From NCBI RefSeq assembly GCF_019209865.1, contig NZ_JAHUTT010000024.1:1-53253 (forward strand): a stretch of DNA of 53,253 bases, written 5' to 3'. A model generated the notes under the pieces. That model worked only from the letters and a program-made list of their open reading frames with translations. It was not told the DNA's origin and ran no database searches. The DNA is from Shewanella sp. NIFS-20-20 (lineage in GTDB: Bacteria; Pseudomonadota; Gammaproteobacteria; Enterobacterales; Shewanellaceae). How positions within the stretch are numbered: the first letter of the stretch is position 1; every line of letters starts with the position of its first letter. The translations under genes were made by a program, and so were the position numbers. This document shows, piece by piece, positions 7,377 through 17,986 of this stretch.

Positions 7377-8195
7377 TCAGTCTTTAACTAGGTAGCTATT
7401 GGGATAACCTTGCTGCTTAAGTTGTTGCAACAATTTGTCGGCGAGCATGGCGTTATCAATGGGCCCAAGCTGCAAACGGTGGAGGTTGCCAGCGGTTTGT
7501 AAACGGTATTTGAGCCCCTTAGAGCTTGATAATGACTCGCCCAACGTTATTAGCTTTTGCTTATCTTTGGCAGCACTAATTTGAATGTAATGTGGCTCAG
7601 GAGGGTGTTGCAGTTGCGCCAACGCTGCCGATTGCGGGCTCTCGAAATGCAGCGCTTCTACGCTCACATTGGCCGTGCCAGATTTCAGCATATCGAGTCG
7701 ATAAGCCGCGGCGTAGGATAAGTCGATGATCCGGCCACCGTGAAATGGGCCGCGATCATTCACTCTGACAATGACCTGTTTATTATTGGCAAGGTTGGTG
7801 ACCTTAGCAAAACTTGGGATAGGTAAGGTTTTATGGGCGGCTGACATCGAGTACATGTCATAGATTTCACCATTAGAGGTCAAGTGACCATGAAACTTGG
7901 CGCCATACCAAGAGGCCGTACCTTGCTCCTGATAGCCTTTGGCTGTGGGCAAAACCTGATACGTGCCGCCAAGGACTGTGTATGTGCCGTTGGCTTGACG
8001 GCTATAAGGCTCGTAGCGAGCGTGAGCATCTTCCACTTGCGAGACATCGGGCGCGGTGACTGGCGCCTTGTCATCTTTCATTTTATAACGTTGATTACTG
8101 CTACATCCGCCTAAGGCTAATGTCAGTAGCAGTAATGCATAGGGAAATAGCCGCACGGGCTTAACGAGTTTGATAGGCATGGTTAAGTTGTTCAC
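7377..8195 (-). CDS. rlpA: Septal ring lytic transglycosylase RlpA
   Basis: Outer-membrane lipoprotein that cleaves denuded glycan strands at the septum. The N-terminus is a lipoprotein signal with lipobox LGGC near residue 30. Then comes the double-psi beta-barrel domain starting GTASWYGAKFHGHLTSNGE and containing VRVNDRGPFHGGRIIDLS with the catalytic aspartate. The last 70 residues (HYIQISAAK...NSYLVKD) form a SPOR domain that binds denuded peptidoglycan. 272 residues, shorter than E. coli RlpA (362) mainly in the linker. The GTG at 8195 or the ATG at 8180 may be the true start; neither has a clear ribosome-binding site, fitting coupling to mltB, which it overlaps by 35 or 20 bases. Confidence 0.94.
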   Translation of the reverse strand: MNNLTMPIKLVKPVRLFPYALLLLTLALGGCSSNQRYKMKDDKAPVTAPDVSQVEDAHARYEPYSRQANGTYTVLGGTYQVLPTAKGYQEQGTASWYGAKFHGHLTSNGEIYDMYSMSAAHKTLPIPSFAKVTNLANNKQVIVRVNDRGPFHGGRIIDLSYAAAYRLDMLKSGTANVSVEALHFESPQSAALAQLQHPPEPHYIQISAAKDKQKLITLGESLSSSKGLKYRLQTAGNLHRLQLGPIDNAMLADKLLQQLKQQGYPNSYLVKD

Positions 8196-9150
8196 TGAAT
8201 TGGTAGACAGCCATGGCGTATAAGGGACTTCGATTATAACGAGTTATCACGTAAAAGTTTTTTAAGCCCAGCCAATAATCTGTCTGTTGTGACTGTTCAA
8301 GCGCGATTAACATCGCTTTTTGGCTGACATCTAGATCTTGGCTGTGTAACAGGGCTAATGGGGGCGTTAAAATATCTGCCACGCTTAATGTGAGTCGCTC
8401 GCCTGCCCATGGGGTCACATCGATCGCTTGCGCTTCCGTTTGCTGCAGGGGCAATGCAATGTCGGCTCCCATTTGCCAGCCATGTTGATGGAAATAGTTA
8501 GCGACACTGCCGATAGCATCGCTGGGGTTATTGAGTAGATCGCGTTGGCCATCACCATCAAAATCGACCGCATAGTGGCGATAGCTTGAAGGAATAAATT
8601 GGCCAAATCCCATGGCGCCAGCATAGGAGCCGAGCAGTTGTGCTGACTCTAAGCGCTCTTCTTTGACTAGCTGCTGTAACTGGCCAAATTCTTTGCGAAA
8701 GAAGTCGGCACGCGGTGGATAATAAAAGCCTAAGGTAAACAGGGCATCCCTGACTGGGTATTTGCCCATAAATTGACCGTAAAAAGTTTCAATCCCAATA
8801 ATGGCCACAATAATTTGTGGCTCAACCCCAAATTGCTTGCTGGCCTTGTCGATAATGGCGGCGTGTTGTTGCCAGAAGTCTATGCCGGCTTGCAGGCGTT
8901 TGTCAGTTAAGAAGATTGGGTAATACTGATACCAAGGTTTGGCTTCCCATGGACGAGAAATCGCATCGAGTACTTCTTGATTAAAGGTCGCGGCGCTAAG
9001 GAAGTCTAAGGTTTCTTCGTGACTAAATCCCTGTTGCTGCTGGGTTTGAATAAATTCTTGCTGCAATTGCAGTTGACTGACTTCTGCCGAAACGGGCAGT
9101 TGCGTAAAGAGACCGGCGGCCAATAACCATGGCGCGATGCGAATAGTCAT
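8161..9150 (-). CDS. mltB: Lytic murein transglycosylase B
   Basis: Cleaves the MurNAc-GlcNAc bond of peptidoglycan with formation of 1,6-anhydroMurNAc, the product recycled through AmpG (also in this window). A signal peptide ends at VSA about residue 22, without an obvious lipobox, so this version may be soluble in the periplasm. The catalytic glutamate lies in IIGIETFYGQF. Other family marks are GSYAGAMGFGQFIPSSYR and the calcium-loop-like DFDGDGQRDL. 329 residues. It is inserted between rodA and rlpA, unlike E. coli, where the order is rodA-rlpA; in other gammaproteobacteria such as Pseudomonas mltB occurs here as well. Confidence 0.95.
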   Translation of the reverse strand: MTIRIAPWLLAAGLFTQLPVSAEVSQLQLQQEFIQTQQQQGFSHEETLDFLSAATFNQEVLDAISRPWEAKPWYQYYPIFLTDKRLQAGIDFWQQHAAIIDKASKQFGVEPQIIVAIIGIETFYGQFMGKYPVRDALFTLGFYYPPRADFFRKEFGQLQQLVKEERLESAQLLGSYAGAMGFGQFIPSSYRHYAVDFDGDGQRDLLNNPSDAIGSVANYFHQHGWQMGADIALPLQQTEAQAIDVTPWAGERLTLSVADILTPPLALLHSQDLDVSQKAMLIALEQSQQTDYWLGLKNFYVITRYNRSPLYAMAVYQFSEQLNHAYQTR

Positions 9151-9161
9151 GTAATGTCCTT

Positions 9162-10271
9162 TTATCTGTCGACAAAGCGTCTATGGGTGTGAATGCTCAT
9201 CAGAATACCAAAGCCTATCATTAGGGTGAGCATTGAGGTACCCCCATAACTGATCAAGGGTAATGGCACGCCAACTACGGGCAAAATTCCTGATACCATG
9301 CCAATGTTGACAAACACATAGACGAAGAAGGTTAAGGTGATTGAACCCGCGAGCAGTCGTGCAAAACTGGTTTGCGCGCGCGCAGCAATGATGAGCCCTC
9401 GAGCAATAATATAGATGTACATGGCCAGTAAGAATATGGTGCCTATCATGCCGAACTCTTCACCAATCACCGCAAAAATAAAGTCGGTATGACGTTCGGG
9501 TAAAAACTCTAACTGTGATTGGGTGCCTTCAAGCCAGCCTTTGCCCCAAAATCCGCCTGAGCCAATGGCAATCTTAGATTGAATAATATGATAGCCGGCC
9601 CCGAGCGGATCTTTCTCGGGATCGAGTAGGGTCATCACCCGCGTACGTTGATAATCGTGCATCAAGAAATACCACAAAATCGGTAAAAACATTAATACCG
9701 CGGCAATGGCTCCGCCAACAATGGTCCAACTCATGCCAGCTAAAAACAGGACAAATACCCCCGATGCTGCCACTAAAATCGATGTGCCAAGATCCGGTTG
9801 ACTGGCGATCAATAAGGTTGGAATTAATAAAATCATTATGCCGCCGGCAAGATAGCGTTTTTTCGGTGGCAGAGGGTATTGACTGATGTACCAAGCCATC
9901 ATGATCGGGAAGGCGAGTTTCATCAATTCTGATGGTTGAAATTCCATAAAGCCTAAATTGAGCCAGCGTTGAGCGCCTTTATTAATCTCACCGAAAAAAT
10001 GCACCCCAATTAGCAGGGCAATACCAATAAGATAAATCGGTAAGGCCCAGCGTTTGAGTACTTCCGGATTGATTTGCGCAACGATCAGCATCACCACTAG
10101 GGATAAACCCATACGAAATAGTTGCCGATCCATCATGGCCAAATTGGCACCACTGGCGGAATAAATCACAAATAAGCCAAAGGCAAAAATGGATAGAATT
10201 CCTAACAGTAACGGCATATCGATATGCAACCGCTGCCAAAAGGTCATTTTATGTGGGTGTTGACTCATCAT
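9162..10271 (-). CDS. rodA: Peptidoglycan glycosyltransferase RodA (SEDS)
   Basis: Integral membrane glycan polymerase of the side-wall elongation complex, working with PBP2. About ten hydrophobic segments; SEDS signatures include [43 protein letters not shown] and the C-terminal [17 protein letters not shown]. 369 residues against 370 in E. coli. The start overlaps the mrdA stop by four bases. The gene is followed at 11 bases by mltB, so mrdA, rodA, mltB and rlpA form one closely packed unit of wall synthesis and trimming. Confidence 0.98.
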   Translation of the reverse strand: MMSQHPHKMTFWQRLHIDMPLLLGILSIFAFGLFVIYSASGANLAMMDRQLFRMGLSLVVMLIVAQINPEVLKRWALPIYLIGIALLIGVHFFGEINKGAQRWLNLGFMEFQPSELMKLAFPIMMAWYISQYPLPPKKRYLAGGIMILLIPTLLIASQPDLGTSILVAASGVFVLFLAGMSWTIVGGAIAAVLMFLPILWYFLMHDYQRTRVMTLLDPEKDPLGAGYHIIQSKIAIGSGGFWGKGWLEGTQSQLEFLPERHTDFIFAVIGEEFGMIGTIFLLAMYIYIIARGLIIAARAQTSFARLLAGSITLTFFVYVFVNIGMVSGILPVVGVPLPLISYGGTSMLTLMIGFGILMSIHTHRRFVDR

Positions 10272-12121
10272 TGGCTTTTCCAGTCATCCCGTAATATGTA
10301 TTCATCTAATAAAGCGCGCGCCACAGGACCGGCATTCGCGCCGCCAAAGCCGGCATTTTCTAACACCACCGCGAGCACAATGCGCGGGTTTTCGTAGGGG
10401 GCATATGCCACAATCAAGGCATTATCCCGCAAGCGTTCATCGAGAGAGTCTTTATCGTATTCAGCATCTTGTGCCACGGTAAATACTTGCGCTGTACCGG
10501 TTTTCATGGCAGCAGAGTATTTGGCATCGGTAAAACGGCTCTTATTGGCTGTTTGGCGCATGGCTTCGTTGACGATATCCCAATGCTTACTGTTTTTCAG
10601 TACAATCGGTGGCAGCTCTTCGATGGGTGTATCTAAAGTGATATTTTCATCTTTGAGCGCCTTGAGTAAGTGCGGGTTGTAGCGAGTGCCCTTATTCGCC
10701 ACGATGGCGGTTGCATTGGCTAACTGCAAGGGCGTGGTGGTCCAATAGCCTTGGCCAATCCCAATCGAAATGGTGTCGCCAATGTACCATGGTTGATTAT
10801 ATTTGAGGCGCTTCCAATCTTTGGATGGCATGTTTCCTTCGGCTTCTTCATAAATATCGATGCCGGTGGTGGTACCAAATCCAAAGGGTTCCATAAAATT
10901 AGAGATCTTGTCGATCCCGACTTTGTAAGCCATATCGTAAAAGAAGGTATCACAAGAATCGATGATGGAGTGGTAGACATCGACCCAACCATGGCCCCAG
11001 CGCTTCCAGTCGCGATATTTATGTTCTACGCCCGGGATTTGCCAAAACCCAGGGTCCCAAATGCGAGTTTTTTCATTGATGACATTTTCCTCTAACCCCA
11101 AGAGCGCCATCATAGGTTTGATGGTGGAGGCCGGGGCATATTGACCTTGGGTCGCGCGATTAATTAGCGGCCGAGACTTGTCATTTAATAATTGGCTATA
11201 GGCTTTAGAGCTGATCCCATGCACAAACGCATTGGGATCATAACTTGGGCTCGATACCAAGGCTAAAATTCCGCCGTCACGGGGATCTATCGCCACCACA
11301 GAGCCTCGCCTGCCGGCGAGTAATTCCACCGCTTTACGCTGTAAATCTAAATCGAGCGTCAAGACGATATCTTTACCTGGCTCAGGCGCCGTGGTCGCTA
11401 AGGTGCGAATGGCGCGACCACGATTGTTGACTTCTTCTTCTAAGTGACCTGGCTTACCATGCAGCAGGGATTCATAGAATTTTTCGACCCCTTGTTTACC
11501 GATATCTCTGGTCGCGGCATAATGTTGCCATTGGTCGTTGCGCTCTAACATTTCCCTATCTCTAGGGTTAATTTTGCCGACATAACCTAAGGCATGAGTT
11601 AAGAGATCGGCGTAGGGGTAATAGCGCTTAAGGCCAGCATCCACGTAAAACCCAGGGAACTTATGCTGATTGACACTAAAAATAGCCACTTCTTCTTCCG
11701 TCAGGCGATTTTTTAATGCTAAGGGTTTGAACCGGCGGTGATATTTAAGCGTTTTAAAAAAGTCTTCGTGCTCATCTTCACTTAAGGCAATTAGGCTACT
11801 TAACTCGATTAGGCTCTGATCGAGGTTAGTGGCTTTCTCTGGGATCACTTCGAGAGTGTAAAATGGCCGGTTTTCGGCCAATAATTGACCATGCCTGTCA
11901 TAGATCAGGCCACGACTAGGTGCCACCGGCACGACACGAATGCGGTTGTCATTCGAGCGCGTGGTATAGTCTTTATAAGACGATATTTGTAGGTGATAGA
12001 GATTGGCGAATAACAGGGATAATAATGCTATCACGCAGACAAAAGTGAACAATGCTCGCCGTTTAAAAAGAGATGCTTCGGCAGCATGATCGTGCATGGT
12101 AATGCGCTTTCTTAGCGACAC
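10268..12121 (-). CDS. mrdA: Penicillin-binding protein 2 (elongation transpeptidase)
   Basis: Class B transpeptidase that cross-links new side-wall peptidoglycan and activates RodA. A single membrane anchor lies at residues 22-45. The pedestal domain follows, then the transpeptidase domain with S332-T-I-K335 (APASTIKP), the second motif in [10 protein letters not shown] and the KTGTAQV box. 617 residues against 633 in E. coli. The GTG start at 12121 is supported by AAGGAG about nine bases upstream. Upstream, the 95-base gap to rlmH holds two hairpins. Confidence 0.98.
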   Translation of the reverse strand: MSLRKRITMHDHAAEASLFKRRALFTFVCVIALLSLLFANLYHLQISSYKDYTTRSNDNRIRVVPVAPSRGLIYDRHGQLLAENRPFYTLEVIPEKATNLDQSLIELSSLIALSEDEHEDFFKTLKYHRRFKPLALKNRLTEEEVAIFSVNQHKFPGFYVDAGLKRYYPYADLLTHALGYVGKINPRDREMLERNDQWQHYAATRDIGKQGVEKFYESLLHGKPGHLEEEVNNRGRAIRTLATTAPEPGKDIVLTLDLDLQRKAVELLAGRRGSVVAIDPRDGGILALVSSPSYDPNAFVHGISSKAYSQLLNDKSRPLINRATQGQYAPASTIKPMMALLGLEENVINEKTRIWDPGFWQIPGVEHKYRDWKRWGHGWVDVYHSIIDSCDTFFYDMAYKVGIDKISNFMEPFGFGTTTGIDIYEEAEGNMPSKDWKRLKYNQPWYIGDTISIGIGQGYWTTTPLQLANATAIVANKGTRYNPHLLKALKDENITLDTPIEELPPIVLKNSKHWDIVNEAMRQTANKSRFTDAKYSAAMKTGTAQVFTVAQDAEYDKDSLDERLRDNALIVAYAPYENPRIVLAVVLENAGFGGANAGPVARALLDEYILRDDWKSQ

Positions 12122-12154
12122 TAATGCTATCTCCTTGGAAATTTTGTCAATAGA

Positions 12155-12173
12155 AGCCGCGTATCCGGCGGCT
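12155..12173 (-). other. Small hairpin in the rlmH-mrdA gap
   Basis: Inverted repeat AGCCGC / GCGGCT with a seven-base loop, on the mrdA leader side. It has no T tract. Confidence 0.5.
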
Positions 12174-12180
12174 AATAGAC

Positions 12181-12212
12181 CTAGGCTGACAGGAAAGGTT
12201 CCATCAGCCTAG
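12181..12212 (-). other. Long hairpin after rlmH
   Basis: Perfect nine-base inverted repeat CTAGGCTGA / TCAGCCTAG whose arms enclose a further GGAA/TTCC pairing, five bases after the rlmH stop. With no T tract on either strand, it is more likely an RNA-processing or stability element in the rsfS-rlmH-mrdA transcript than a terminator. Confidence 0.6.
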
Positions 12213-12216
12213 ATAT

Positions 12217-12687
12217 TTATTCCCTATGATAGGGGTGGTTATTGTTCACGCTCCATGCGCGATATAAGCTTTCTGCTACGACAATTCTGACCAGAGGGTG
12301 CGGTAAGGTCAGTGCTGATAAACACCAACTTTGATTTGCCGCGGCTTTGCATTCCGGCGCAAGCCCTTCTGGACCACCTATCAGTAGACTGACATCTCGA
12401 CCATCGAGTTGCCATTTTTGCATTTGTGATGCAAGCGTGGGGGTGTCCCATGTCTTACCAGGAAGATCTAGGGTCACAATATGATTGCCTTTCGGGATGA
12501 CGGCTAAGGTTTGTTCGCCTTCCTTGTGTAAAATTCTGGCAATATCTGCATTCTTTCCACGTTTACCCGCAGGGATCTCTATTAACTCCAGCGGCATATC
12601 ACGGGGAAAGCGGCGTTGGTATTCTTCAAATCCACGGGTGACCCAATCAGGCATTTTGGTGCCGACGGCAATCAGTTGTAACTTCAT
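12217..12687 (-). CDS. rlmH: 23S rRNA pseudouridine-1915 N3-methyltransferase
   Basis: SPOUT-family methyltransferase that modifies pseudouridine 1915 in helix 69 of 23S rRNA in assembled 70S ribosomes. Family marks are [16 protein letters not shown] at the N-terminus, [11 protein letters not shown] with the SAM-binding knot, and the C-terminal [21 protein letters not shown] followed by NNHPYHRE. 156 residues against 155 in E. coli. The ATG abuts the rsfS stop (one shared base), indicating coupling. Confidence 0.98.
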   Translation of the reverse strand: MKLQLIAVGTKMPDWVTRGFEEYQRRFPRDMPLELIEIPAGKRGKNADIARILHKEGEQTLAVIPKGNHIVTLDLPGKTWDTPTLASQMQKWQLDGRDVSLLIGGPEGLAPECKAAANQSWCLSALTLPHPLVRIVVAESLYRAWSVNNNHPYHRE

Positions 12688-13013
12688 TAAGCGAAATCTT
12701 GCCAGAGTTTCTCAAGTTGGTAGAACTCGCGAGTCTGCTCTTGCATGACATGCAAAATCACTTCGCCTAAATCAACCAAAACCCATTCACTGCCATCGCG
12801 GCCTTCTACACCAATAATGGTGATGTCGGCATTTTTAGCTTCAACAACCAAGTTTTCAGCAATCGCACGGACGTGAGTCTTGGATGTGCCAGAACAGATG
12901 ATCATGGTGTCGGTAATATTTGAATGTGCAGATACATCAAAAACTTGGATATCTTTTGCTTTTAAATCATCGACTTTGTCGAATACAAATTGCTTTAGTT
13001 GCTCACTTTGCAC
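12687..13013 (-). CDS. rsfS: Ribosomal silencing factor RsfS
   Basis: Binds L14 on the 50S subunit and blocks subunit joining when nutrients are limited. The 108-residue protein has the family sequence [30 protein letters not shown] and [34 protein letters not shown]. The GTG start at 13013 has AGAGGA about eight bases upstream. It is followed without gap by rlmH, another 50S-acting factor, the same pair as in E. coli. Confidence 0.97.
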   Translation of the reverse strand: MQSEQLKQFVFDKVDDLKAKDIQVFDVSAHSNITDTMIICSGTSKTHVRAIAENLVVEAKNADITIIGVEGRDGSEWVLVDLGEVILHVMQEQTREFYQLEKLWQDFA

Positions 13014-13116
13014 CTAAGCGTTCCTCTGAATGTATAAAATAGCCGTGGATTATAGCAAGTAACGTACGGCAAATATATGGCCAATCTTCGCTGCCTGAGG
13101 GGCGATGTCGCTAAGC

Positions 13117-13746
13117 TTATCGATACAGCTGATTTGCCTCGATATAGGCTTGTACCGTAAGTGGCAGCTGATGTTCTTGACTGCGCTGGGAGGCGATTTG
13201 TTGGCGAATATCTGAGGATGAAACGGCCATGGCGGGCATCTCGCAAGGCGTAAATTTTCCTTGTGGTGTGTGCCATAACTGCGCTTGAGTGACTAAATGA
13301 TGGTGATAATAATCATAGATGTCTGCGCTTGGGGTTAAGGCCCACCCAGGACGTTGGCAAACGCCTATGTGGGTTAGCTCCAATAACTTATCCCAAGCTT
13401 TCCAACTGGGTAAATTTACTAAGCTGTCCATGCCCATTAAAAATACCCATTGGTGCTGGGGGTAAGCACCATGCAAGGCTTGCAGGGTTTGATGGGTGTA
13501 ATTCGGGCCTGTTTGTTTCAATTCGATATCGCAGACTTGCAGTGCCGGCCATTGTTCACAGGCCAAGCTCAGCATAGCCAACCGGTGCTGATTGCTGGCC
13601 TTTGGTTGCGGTTTATGGGGTGGGGTAGCATTAGGAAGTAGCCACACCTCATCAACGGCGAGTTGCTGTTTAGCCGCGAGTGCCAAATGTATATGGCCGA
13701 GATGAATGGGGTCGAATGTCCCGCCCAGTAGTGCAATTCTCACCAT
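13117..13746 (-). CDS. nadD: Nicotinate-nucleotide adenylyltransferase
   Basis: Adenylates nicotinate mononucleotide in de novo and salvage NAD synthesis. The nucleotidyltransferase signature GGTFDPIHLGH holds H15-x-x-H18, and the second signature SSSDIRQQI lies near residue 180. About 209 residues against 213 in E. coli. Several start codons lie side by side (GTG 13749, ATG 13746, GTG 13743) next to AAGAGG; the ATG is a convention. It is six bases downstream of holA, as in the E. coli leuS-lptE-holA-nadD operon. Confidence 0.97.
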   Translation of the reverse strand: MVRIALLGGTFDPIHLGHIHLALAAKQQLAVDEVWLLPNATPPHKPQPKASNQHRLAMLSLACEQWPALQVCDIELKQTGPNYTHQTLQALHGAYPQHQWVFLMGMDSLVNLPSWKAWDKLLELTHIGVCQRPGWALTPSADIYDYYHHHLVTQAQLWHTPQGKFTPCEMPAMAVSSSDIRQQIASQRSQEHQLPLTVQAYIEANQLYR

Positions 13747-13752
13747 CACCTC

Positions 13753-14772
13753 TTAATCAGTAAGCGCGGGAATAGTGAGGTGCGCCTGCGGGTTAAACAG
13801 TAAACAAATGTGGGCAAACAATATCCAGTCTTCATGCCCTTGTTGTTTTAAGGCTAATTCCACTTTTGAGGTCATGGCCAGCATGGTTTCAATTTGGGCT
13901 AAGCTCAAGCGCGATAATGCTTGGCGATAAGCTTGTTGGCGTTTATCCCACACCCGATGCTGGTTAAACACTTGGCGCTGATCGACCCCAGGTTGCTTTA
14001 GGGCTAGCAGTAAGGTCAGTTCTCGCAATAATCCCCATAATAAAATCGGCATGGCAATGCCTTCCGCTTTGAGCTGAGCCAGCATATGCATGGCTTTATC
14101 GGTGTGATTATCTAATAAGGCATCGGTGAGCTGAAAGACACTAAAACGGGATTGATCATCGAAATATTGATGTAATTTTTCTGCGGGAATAGGGGCGCTA
14201 TCGTGGAGTAATTGCAACAACTGCAATGCCTGGTCGCAAGCCAGCAAGTTGCCCTCATACAAATAGGCCAATAACATCGAGGCGTCCGGCGCCAAGTGTA
14301 ATTGATAATGCTTAATGCGATTAGTGAGCCAGCGATTGAATTGTTGGCCCTCTGGCGTTTGGCAAGGAAGATAGACTCCGCTGCTATCTAAGCGCTTAAA
14401 CCATTTGCTTTTGGTTTGATCGCTGCTGAGTTTGGGACCTTGTACTATCAAGATCAAATCGGGGTTGGGTTCAGCCAATAACTGCTGAAAACACTGACTG
14501 CCATCGGTGCCGGGTTTGGCTTGAGGCAGGGTGATCTCGATAATGCGGCGGCTGGAGAATAAGCTTAAACTTTGCCATTCTTGCTGCAACTGAGCCCACT
14601 GGAATTGGCCTTCTTGCACCAGTTGGATATGTTCATCAAAGCCCTGGGCTTTGGCGGCTTGCAAAATTTGTTGACGACATTGGCCAATTAACCAAGGATC
14701 ATCACCAAAGATAAGATAACAGCTGGCCAAGGGGGAAAGTTGGCCAGCCAGTTGTTCAGGGTATACCCGCAT
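13753..14772 (-). CDS. holA: DNA polymerase III delta subunit
   Basis: The wrench subunit of the clamp loader that opens the beta clamp. The 339-residue protein (343 in E. coli) carries the N-terminal MRVYPEQLAGQL and the LIFGDDPWLIGQCRQQI region of the family. The beta-clamp contact segment LSLFSSRRIIEI follows, with a C-terminal helical collar. It is markedly glutamine-rich, like several neighbours. Its ATG shares one base with the lptE stop, so lptE-holA are coupled. With holD at 2.9 kb, two clamp-loader genes lie in this window. Confidence 0.96.
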   Translation of the reverse strand: MRVYPEQLAGQLSPLASCYLIFGDDPWLIGQCRQQILQAAKAQGFDEHIQLVQEGQFQWAQLQQEWQSLSLFSSRRIIEITLPQAKPGTDGSQCFQQLLAEPNPDLILIVQGPKLSSDQTKSKWFKRLDSSGVYLPCQTPEGQQFNRWLTNRIKHYQLHLAPDASMLLAYLYEGNLLACDQALQLLQLLHDSAPIPAEKLHQYFDDQSRFSVFQLTDALLDNHTDKAMHMLAQLKAEGIAMPILLWGLLRELTLLLALKQPGVDQRQVFNQHRVWDKRQQAYRQALSRLSLAQIETMLAMTSKVELALKQQGHEDWILFAHICLLFNPQAHLTIPALTD

Positions 14773-15269
14773 TAGTTGGTTTCTACCGTCGATAAGGTTT
14801 GGATGATTTTATCGGCGGCCTGTATGCGCATTTCTTTGAGTAACAGTTCCATTTCTTTGCTTTTTGCCAGTGCCGTGCGCGGGTCATCTAAGTAATCACG
14901 TCGAATGACCACATCGAACACTTTGGCCGCTTGCTTATCGAATCGCACTGAAAAGTTGACCTGATAAATCAGCTCATATTCCGCCACATTACCTGTGGGG
15001 TAAAGTGATAAGGTAGCCCGCTCCAGACTGTCATTGATAAGCCTTAAGGTCGGAACATCGGCAGCAGCCTCCGTTAAGGTGACATTATTCAGCCTGAGTC
15101 GTTCGCGCACGAGTCGAGTCAGTTCACTGTATTCATCGCTTGAGCTTAAGTGCAGCGTCGACAATGAATCAGGAATAAAGTAACTGCCTTGCAAATGGAA
15201 GCCGCAACCGGCACTGGTCATCACGACCAGTGCCAGTACGACGCTACTTATCCGTTGAGTTAACTTCAT
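14772..15269 (-). CDS. lptE: LPS-assembly lipoprotein LptE
   Basis: Outer-membrane lipoprotein that plugs the LptD barrel and receives lipopolysaccharide. Starting at the ATG at 15269 (AAAGGAT about 11 bases upstream) gives 165 residues with a signal peptide and lipobox TSAGC; the mature protein begins CGFHLQGSYFIPDSLSTL, the family hallmark. A TTG at 15302 would overlap leuS and is less likely. E. coli LptE is 193 residues, so this is a short version. Neighbours leuS and holA are the standard ones. Confidence 0.95.
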   Translation of the reverse strand: MKLTQRISSVVLALVVMTSAGCGFHLQGSYFIPDSLSTLHLSSSDEYSELTRLVRERLRLNNVTLTEAAADVPTLRLINDSLERATLSLYPTGNVAEYELIYQVNFSVRFDKQAAKVFDVVIRRDYLDDPRTALAKSKEMELLLKEMRIQAADKIIQTLSTVETN

Positions 15270-15288
15270 TGAGCGTCGTATCCTTTTA

Positions 15289-17868
15289 TCAATTAGCAAC
15301 AATGCTTAACAACTTGCCAGGCACGAAAATGACTTTGCGCACGGTTAAGCCTTCCAGATGCTTAATTACGTGTTCATCGGCCATGCCTTGCGCTTCGACT
15401 GTGTCTTTATCGGCATCAGCAGCGACGGTGATTTTTGCACGAACCTTGCCATTGACCTGCACCACGATAAGCTTGCTGTCTTCAACTAAGGCTTTATCGT
15501 CCACTTCTGGCCAACGAGAATCTTCAATTTCACCTTCATTGCCTAGCTGCTGCCATAATTGGAAGCTTAAGTGAGGGGTGATTGGATACAATAAGCGCAC
15601 GACGGCCGATAAGGCTTCTTCCATTAAGGCTCGATCTTGTGCCGTTGTCATCGGCGCTTTTTGCAGATGATTCATCAATTCCATCACCGAGGCCACTGCG
15701 GTATTAAACATCTGACGACGGCTAATATCATCACTGACTTTAGCAATGGTCTTATGTAATTCACGGCGAAGGGCTTTTTGGTCAGAATTTAAGCTGGCGA
15801 TATCTAAAGCCTCGGTAGCCCCTAAGGCGATATGGTCATTGGCCAGTTTCCACAAACGCTTAATAAAGCGATGAGCACCTTCCACGCCAGATTCTTGCCA
15901 CTCAAGAGTTAACTCAGGTGGAGAGGCAAACATCATAAACAAACGGACGGTATCAGCACCGTATTTCTCCACCATCATTTGCGGATCAATACCATTGTTC
16001 TTTGACTTAGACATCTTGCTCATGCCGGTATACACCAGCTCATGGCCTTGTTGGTCGACACATTTCACAATGCGACCCTTGTCGTCTTTCTCAAGCACGC
16101 TGACTTCAAGTGGGGAAACCCACACACGGCCACCTTTGTCATTGGTGTAGTAGAAGGCGTCGGCCAGCACCATGCCTTGCGTCAGCAATTGCTTGGCAGG
16201 CTCGTTGCTATTTACCAGTCCAGCATCACGCAATAGCTTGTGGAAGAAGCGGAAGTAGAGCAAGTGCATACAGGCGTGTTCGATACCGCCAATATACTGA
16301 TCCACTGGCAGCCAGTAGTTAGCCTTGGCCGGATCAATCATTTGATCGGCATGTGGGCTACAGTAACGGGCGTAATACCAAGATGATTCCATAAAGGTAT
16401 CGAAGGTATCTGTTTCGCGCAGTGCTGCTTGGCCATTGACAGTGGTCTGAGCCCAGGCTTTATCGGCCTTGATTGGGCTTTGGATCCCGTCCATCACCAC
16501 GTCTTCTGGCAGGATCACTGGCAGTTGATCTTCTGGCGTTGGCATCACAGTGCCATCTTCGAGTGTTACCATAGGGATAGGAGCACCCCAGTAACGCTGA
16601 CGTGATACACCCCAGTCACGAAGACGGAAGTTCACCTGACGTTTACCTTTGCCTTGGGCCGAGAGCTTGGCATCAATCGCATCAAATGCGGCTTGGAAAT
16701 CTAATCCATCGAATTCAGATGAGTTAAATAACACGCCTTTTTCAGTGTAAGCAGCTTGGCTAATATCCACGTCACCATCGGCTGGCTTGATAACTGCCTT
16801 GATGTCTAGACCATACTTGGTGGCAAATTCATAATCACGCTGATCGTGACCTGGCACTGACATCACCGCGCCAGTACCGTAGTTCATCAACACAAAGTTA
16901 GCAGCCCACACCGGGACTAATTCACCGGTTAATGGATGAATGGCTTTAAGACCGGTATCGACACCGAGTTTTTCCATGGTGGCAATATCGGCTTCGGCGG
17001 TTGAAGACTCTTTACAATCTTCGATAAATTGAGCCAACACTGGGTTGTTGATAGCCGCTTGCTCTGCCAGAGGGTGGCCGGCGGCAATCGCCACATAAGT
17101 CACACCCATCACAGTGTCTGGACGAGTGGTATAAATATCAAAGCTCTGATCGCTATCAGCCACTTGGAAGGTCATCTCGATACCTTCACTGCGACCAATC
17201 CAATGACGTTGCATGGATTTAACTTGTTCAGGCCAGCCGTCTAAGTTATCTAACTCAGACAGTAACTCGTCAGCATAGGCGGTGATTTTAATAAACCACT
17301 GCGGAATTTCTTTTTGCTCAACCTTAGTATCACAGCGCCAGCAACAACCGTCTTGTACTTGCTCATTAGCTAATACGGTTTGATCGTTGGGACACCAGTT
17401 AACCGCCGAGGTTTTTTTGTAGACTAAGCCTTTGTCGTATAACTTAGTGAAGAACCACTGTTCCCAGCGATAGTATTCAGGGGTGCAAGTGGCGATTTCA
17501 CGGCTCCAGTCGTAACCGAAACCCAGCATTTTTAGCTGGTTTTTCATGTAATCGATGTTTTCATAGGTCCATGGAGCCGGCGCGGTTTTGTTGTTAATGG
17601 CCGCGTTTTCAGCTGGCAAGCCAAAAGAGTCCCAACCAATAGGTTGCAGAACATTTTTTCCTTGCAGTCTCTGGTAGCGAGCAACGACATCACCTATGGT
17701 GTAGTTACGCACATGGCCCATATGGAGGCGTCCTGAGGGATAAGGGAACATGGAAAGGCAATAGTACTTTTCCTTGGTGTTATCTTCAGTGACTTCAAAT
17801 GTTTTGTTATCGGCCCAATGCTGTTGCACTAAGGTCTCGATTTCTGAGGGATTATATTGCTCTTGCAT
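15289..17868 (-). CDS. leuS: Leucyl-tRNA synthetase
   Basis: Class I aminoacyl-tRNA synthetase that charges tRNA-Leu; one of its substrates is encoded at 30.5 kb. The HIGH motif appears as [15 protein letters not shown] near residue 45 and the KMSKS motif as [10 protein letters not shown] near residue 615. Between them lies the CP1 editing domain, including the threonine-rich stretch [12 protein letters not shown]. Zinc-type cysteines occur in [16 protein letters not shown] and WRC. 859 residues against 860 in E. coli, full length. It is the first gene of the minus-strand run leuS-lptE-holA-nadD. Confidence 0.99.
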   Translation of the reverse strand: MQEQYNPSEIETLVQQHWADNKTFEVTEDNTKEKYYCLSMFPYPSGRLHMGHVRNYTIGDVVARYQRLQGKNVLQPIGWDSFGLPAENAAINNKTAPAPWTYENIDYMKNQLKMLGFGYDWSREIATCTPEYYRWEQWFFTKLYDKGLVYKKTSAVNWCPNDQTVLANEQVQDGCCWRCDTKVEQKEIPQWFIKITAYADELLSELDNLDGWPEQVKSMQRHWIGRSEGIEMTFQVADSDQSFDIYTTRPDTVMGVTYVAIAAGHPLAEQAAINNPVLAQFIEDCKESSTAEADIATMEKLGVDTGLKAIHPLTGELVPVWAANFVLMNYGTGAVMSVPGHDQRDYEFATKYGLDIKAVIKPADGDVDISQAAYTEKGVLFNSSEFDGLDFQAAFDAIDAKLSAQGKGKRQVNFRLRDWGVSRQRYWGAPIPMVTLEDGTVMPTPEDQLPVILPEDVVMDGIQSPIKADKAWAQTTVNGQAALRETDTFDTFMESSWYYARYCSPHADQMIDPAKANYWLPVDQYIGGIEHACMHLLYFRFFHKLLRDAGLVNSNEPAKQLLTQGMVLADAFYYTNDKGGRVWVSPLEVSVLEKDDKGRIVKCVDQQGHELVYTGMSKMSKSKNNGIDPQMMVEKYGADTVRLFMMFASPPELTLEWQESGVEGAHRFIKRLWKLANDHIALGATEALDIASLNSDQKALRRELHKTIAKVSDDISRRQMFNTAVASVMELMNHLQKAPMTTAQDRALMEEALSAVVRLLYPITPHLSFQLWQQLGNEGEIEDSRWPEVDDKALVEDSKLIVVQVNGKVRAKITVAADADKDTVEAQGMADEHVIKHLEGLTVRKVIFVPGKLLSIVAN

Positions 17869-17986
17869 TAATATTTACCGGCCATGCCGCCTTTTTTTGA
17901 TCTCGCGCTGTATCTGCGCGTGTGGATCTGCATAGAATAAACCAGATGCGTTGTATTAAAAAGGTTCCAATGAAGGAGTATTCAAC

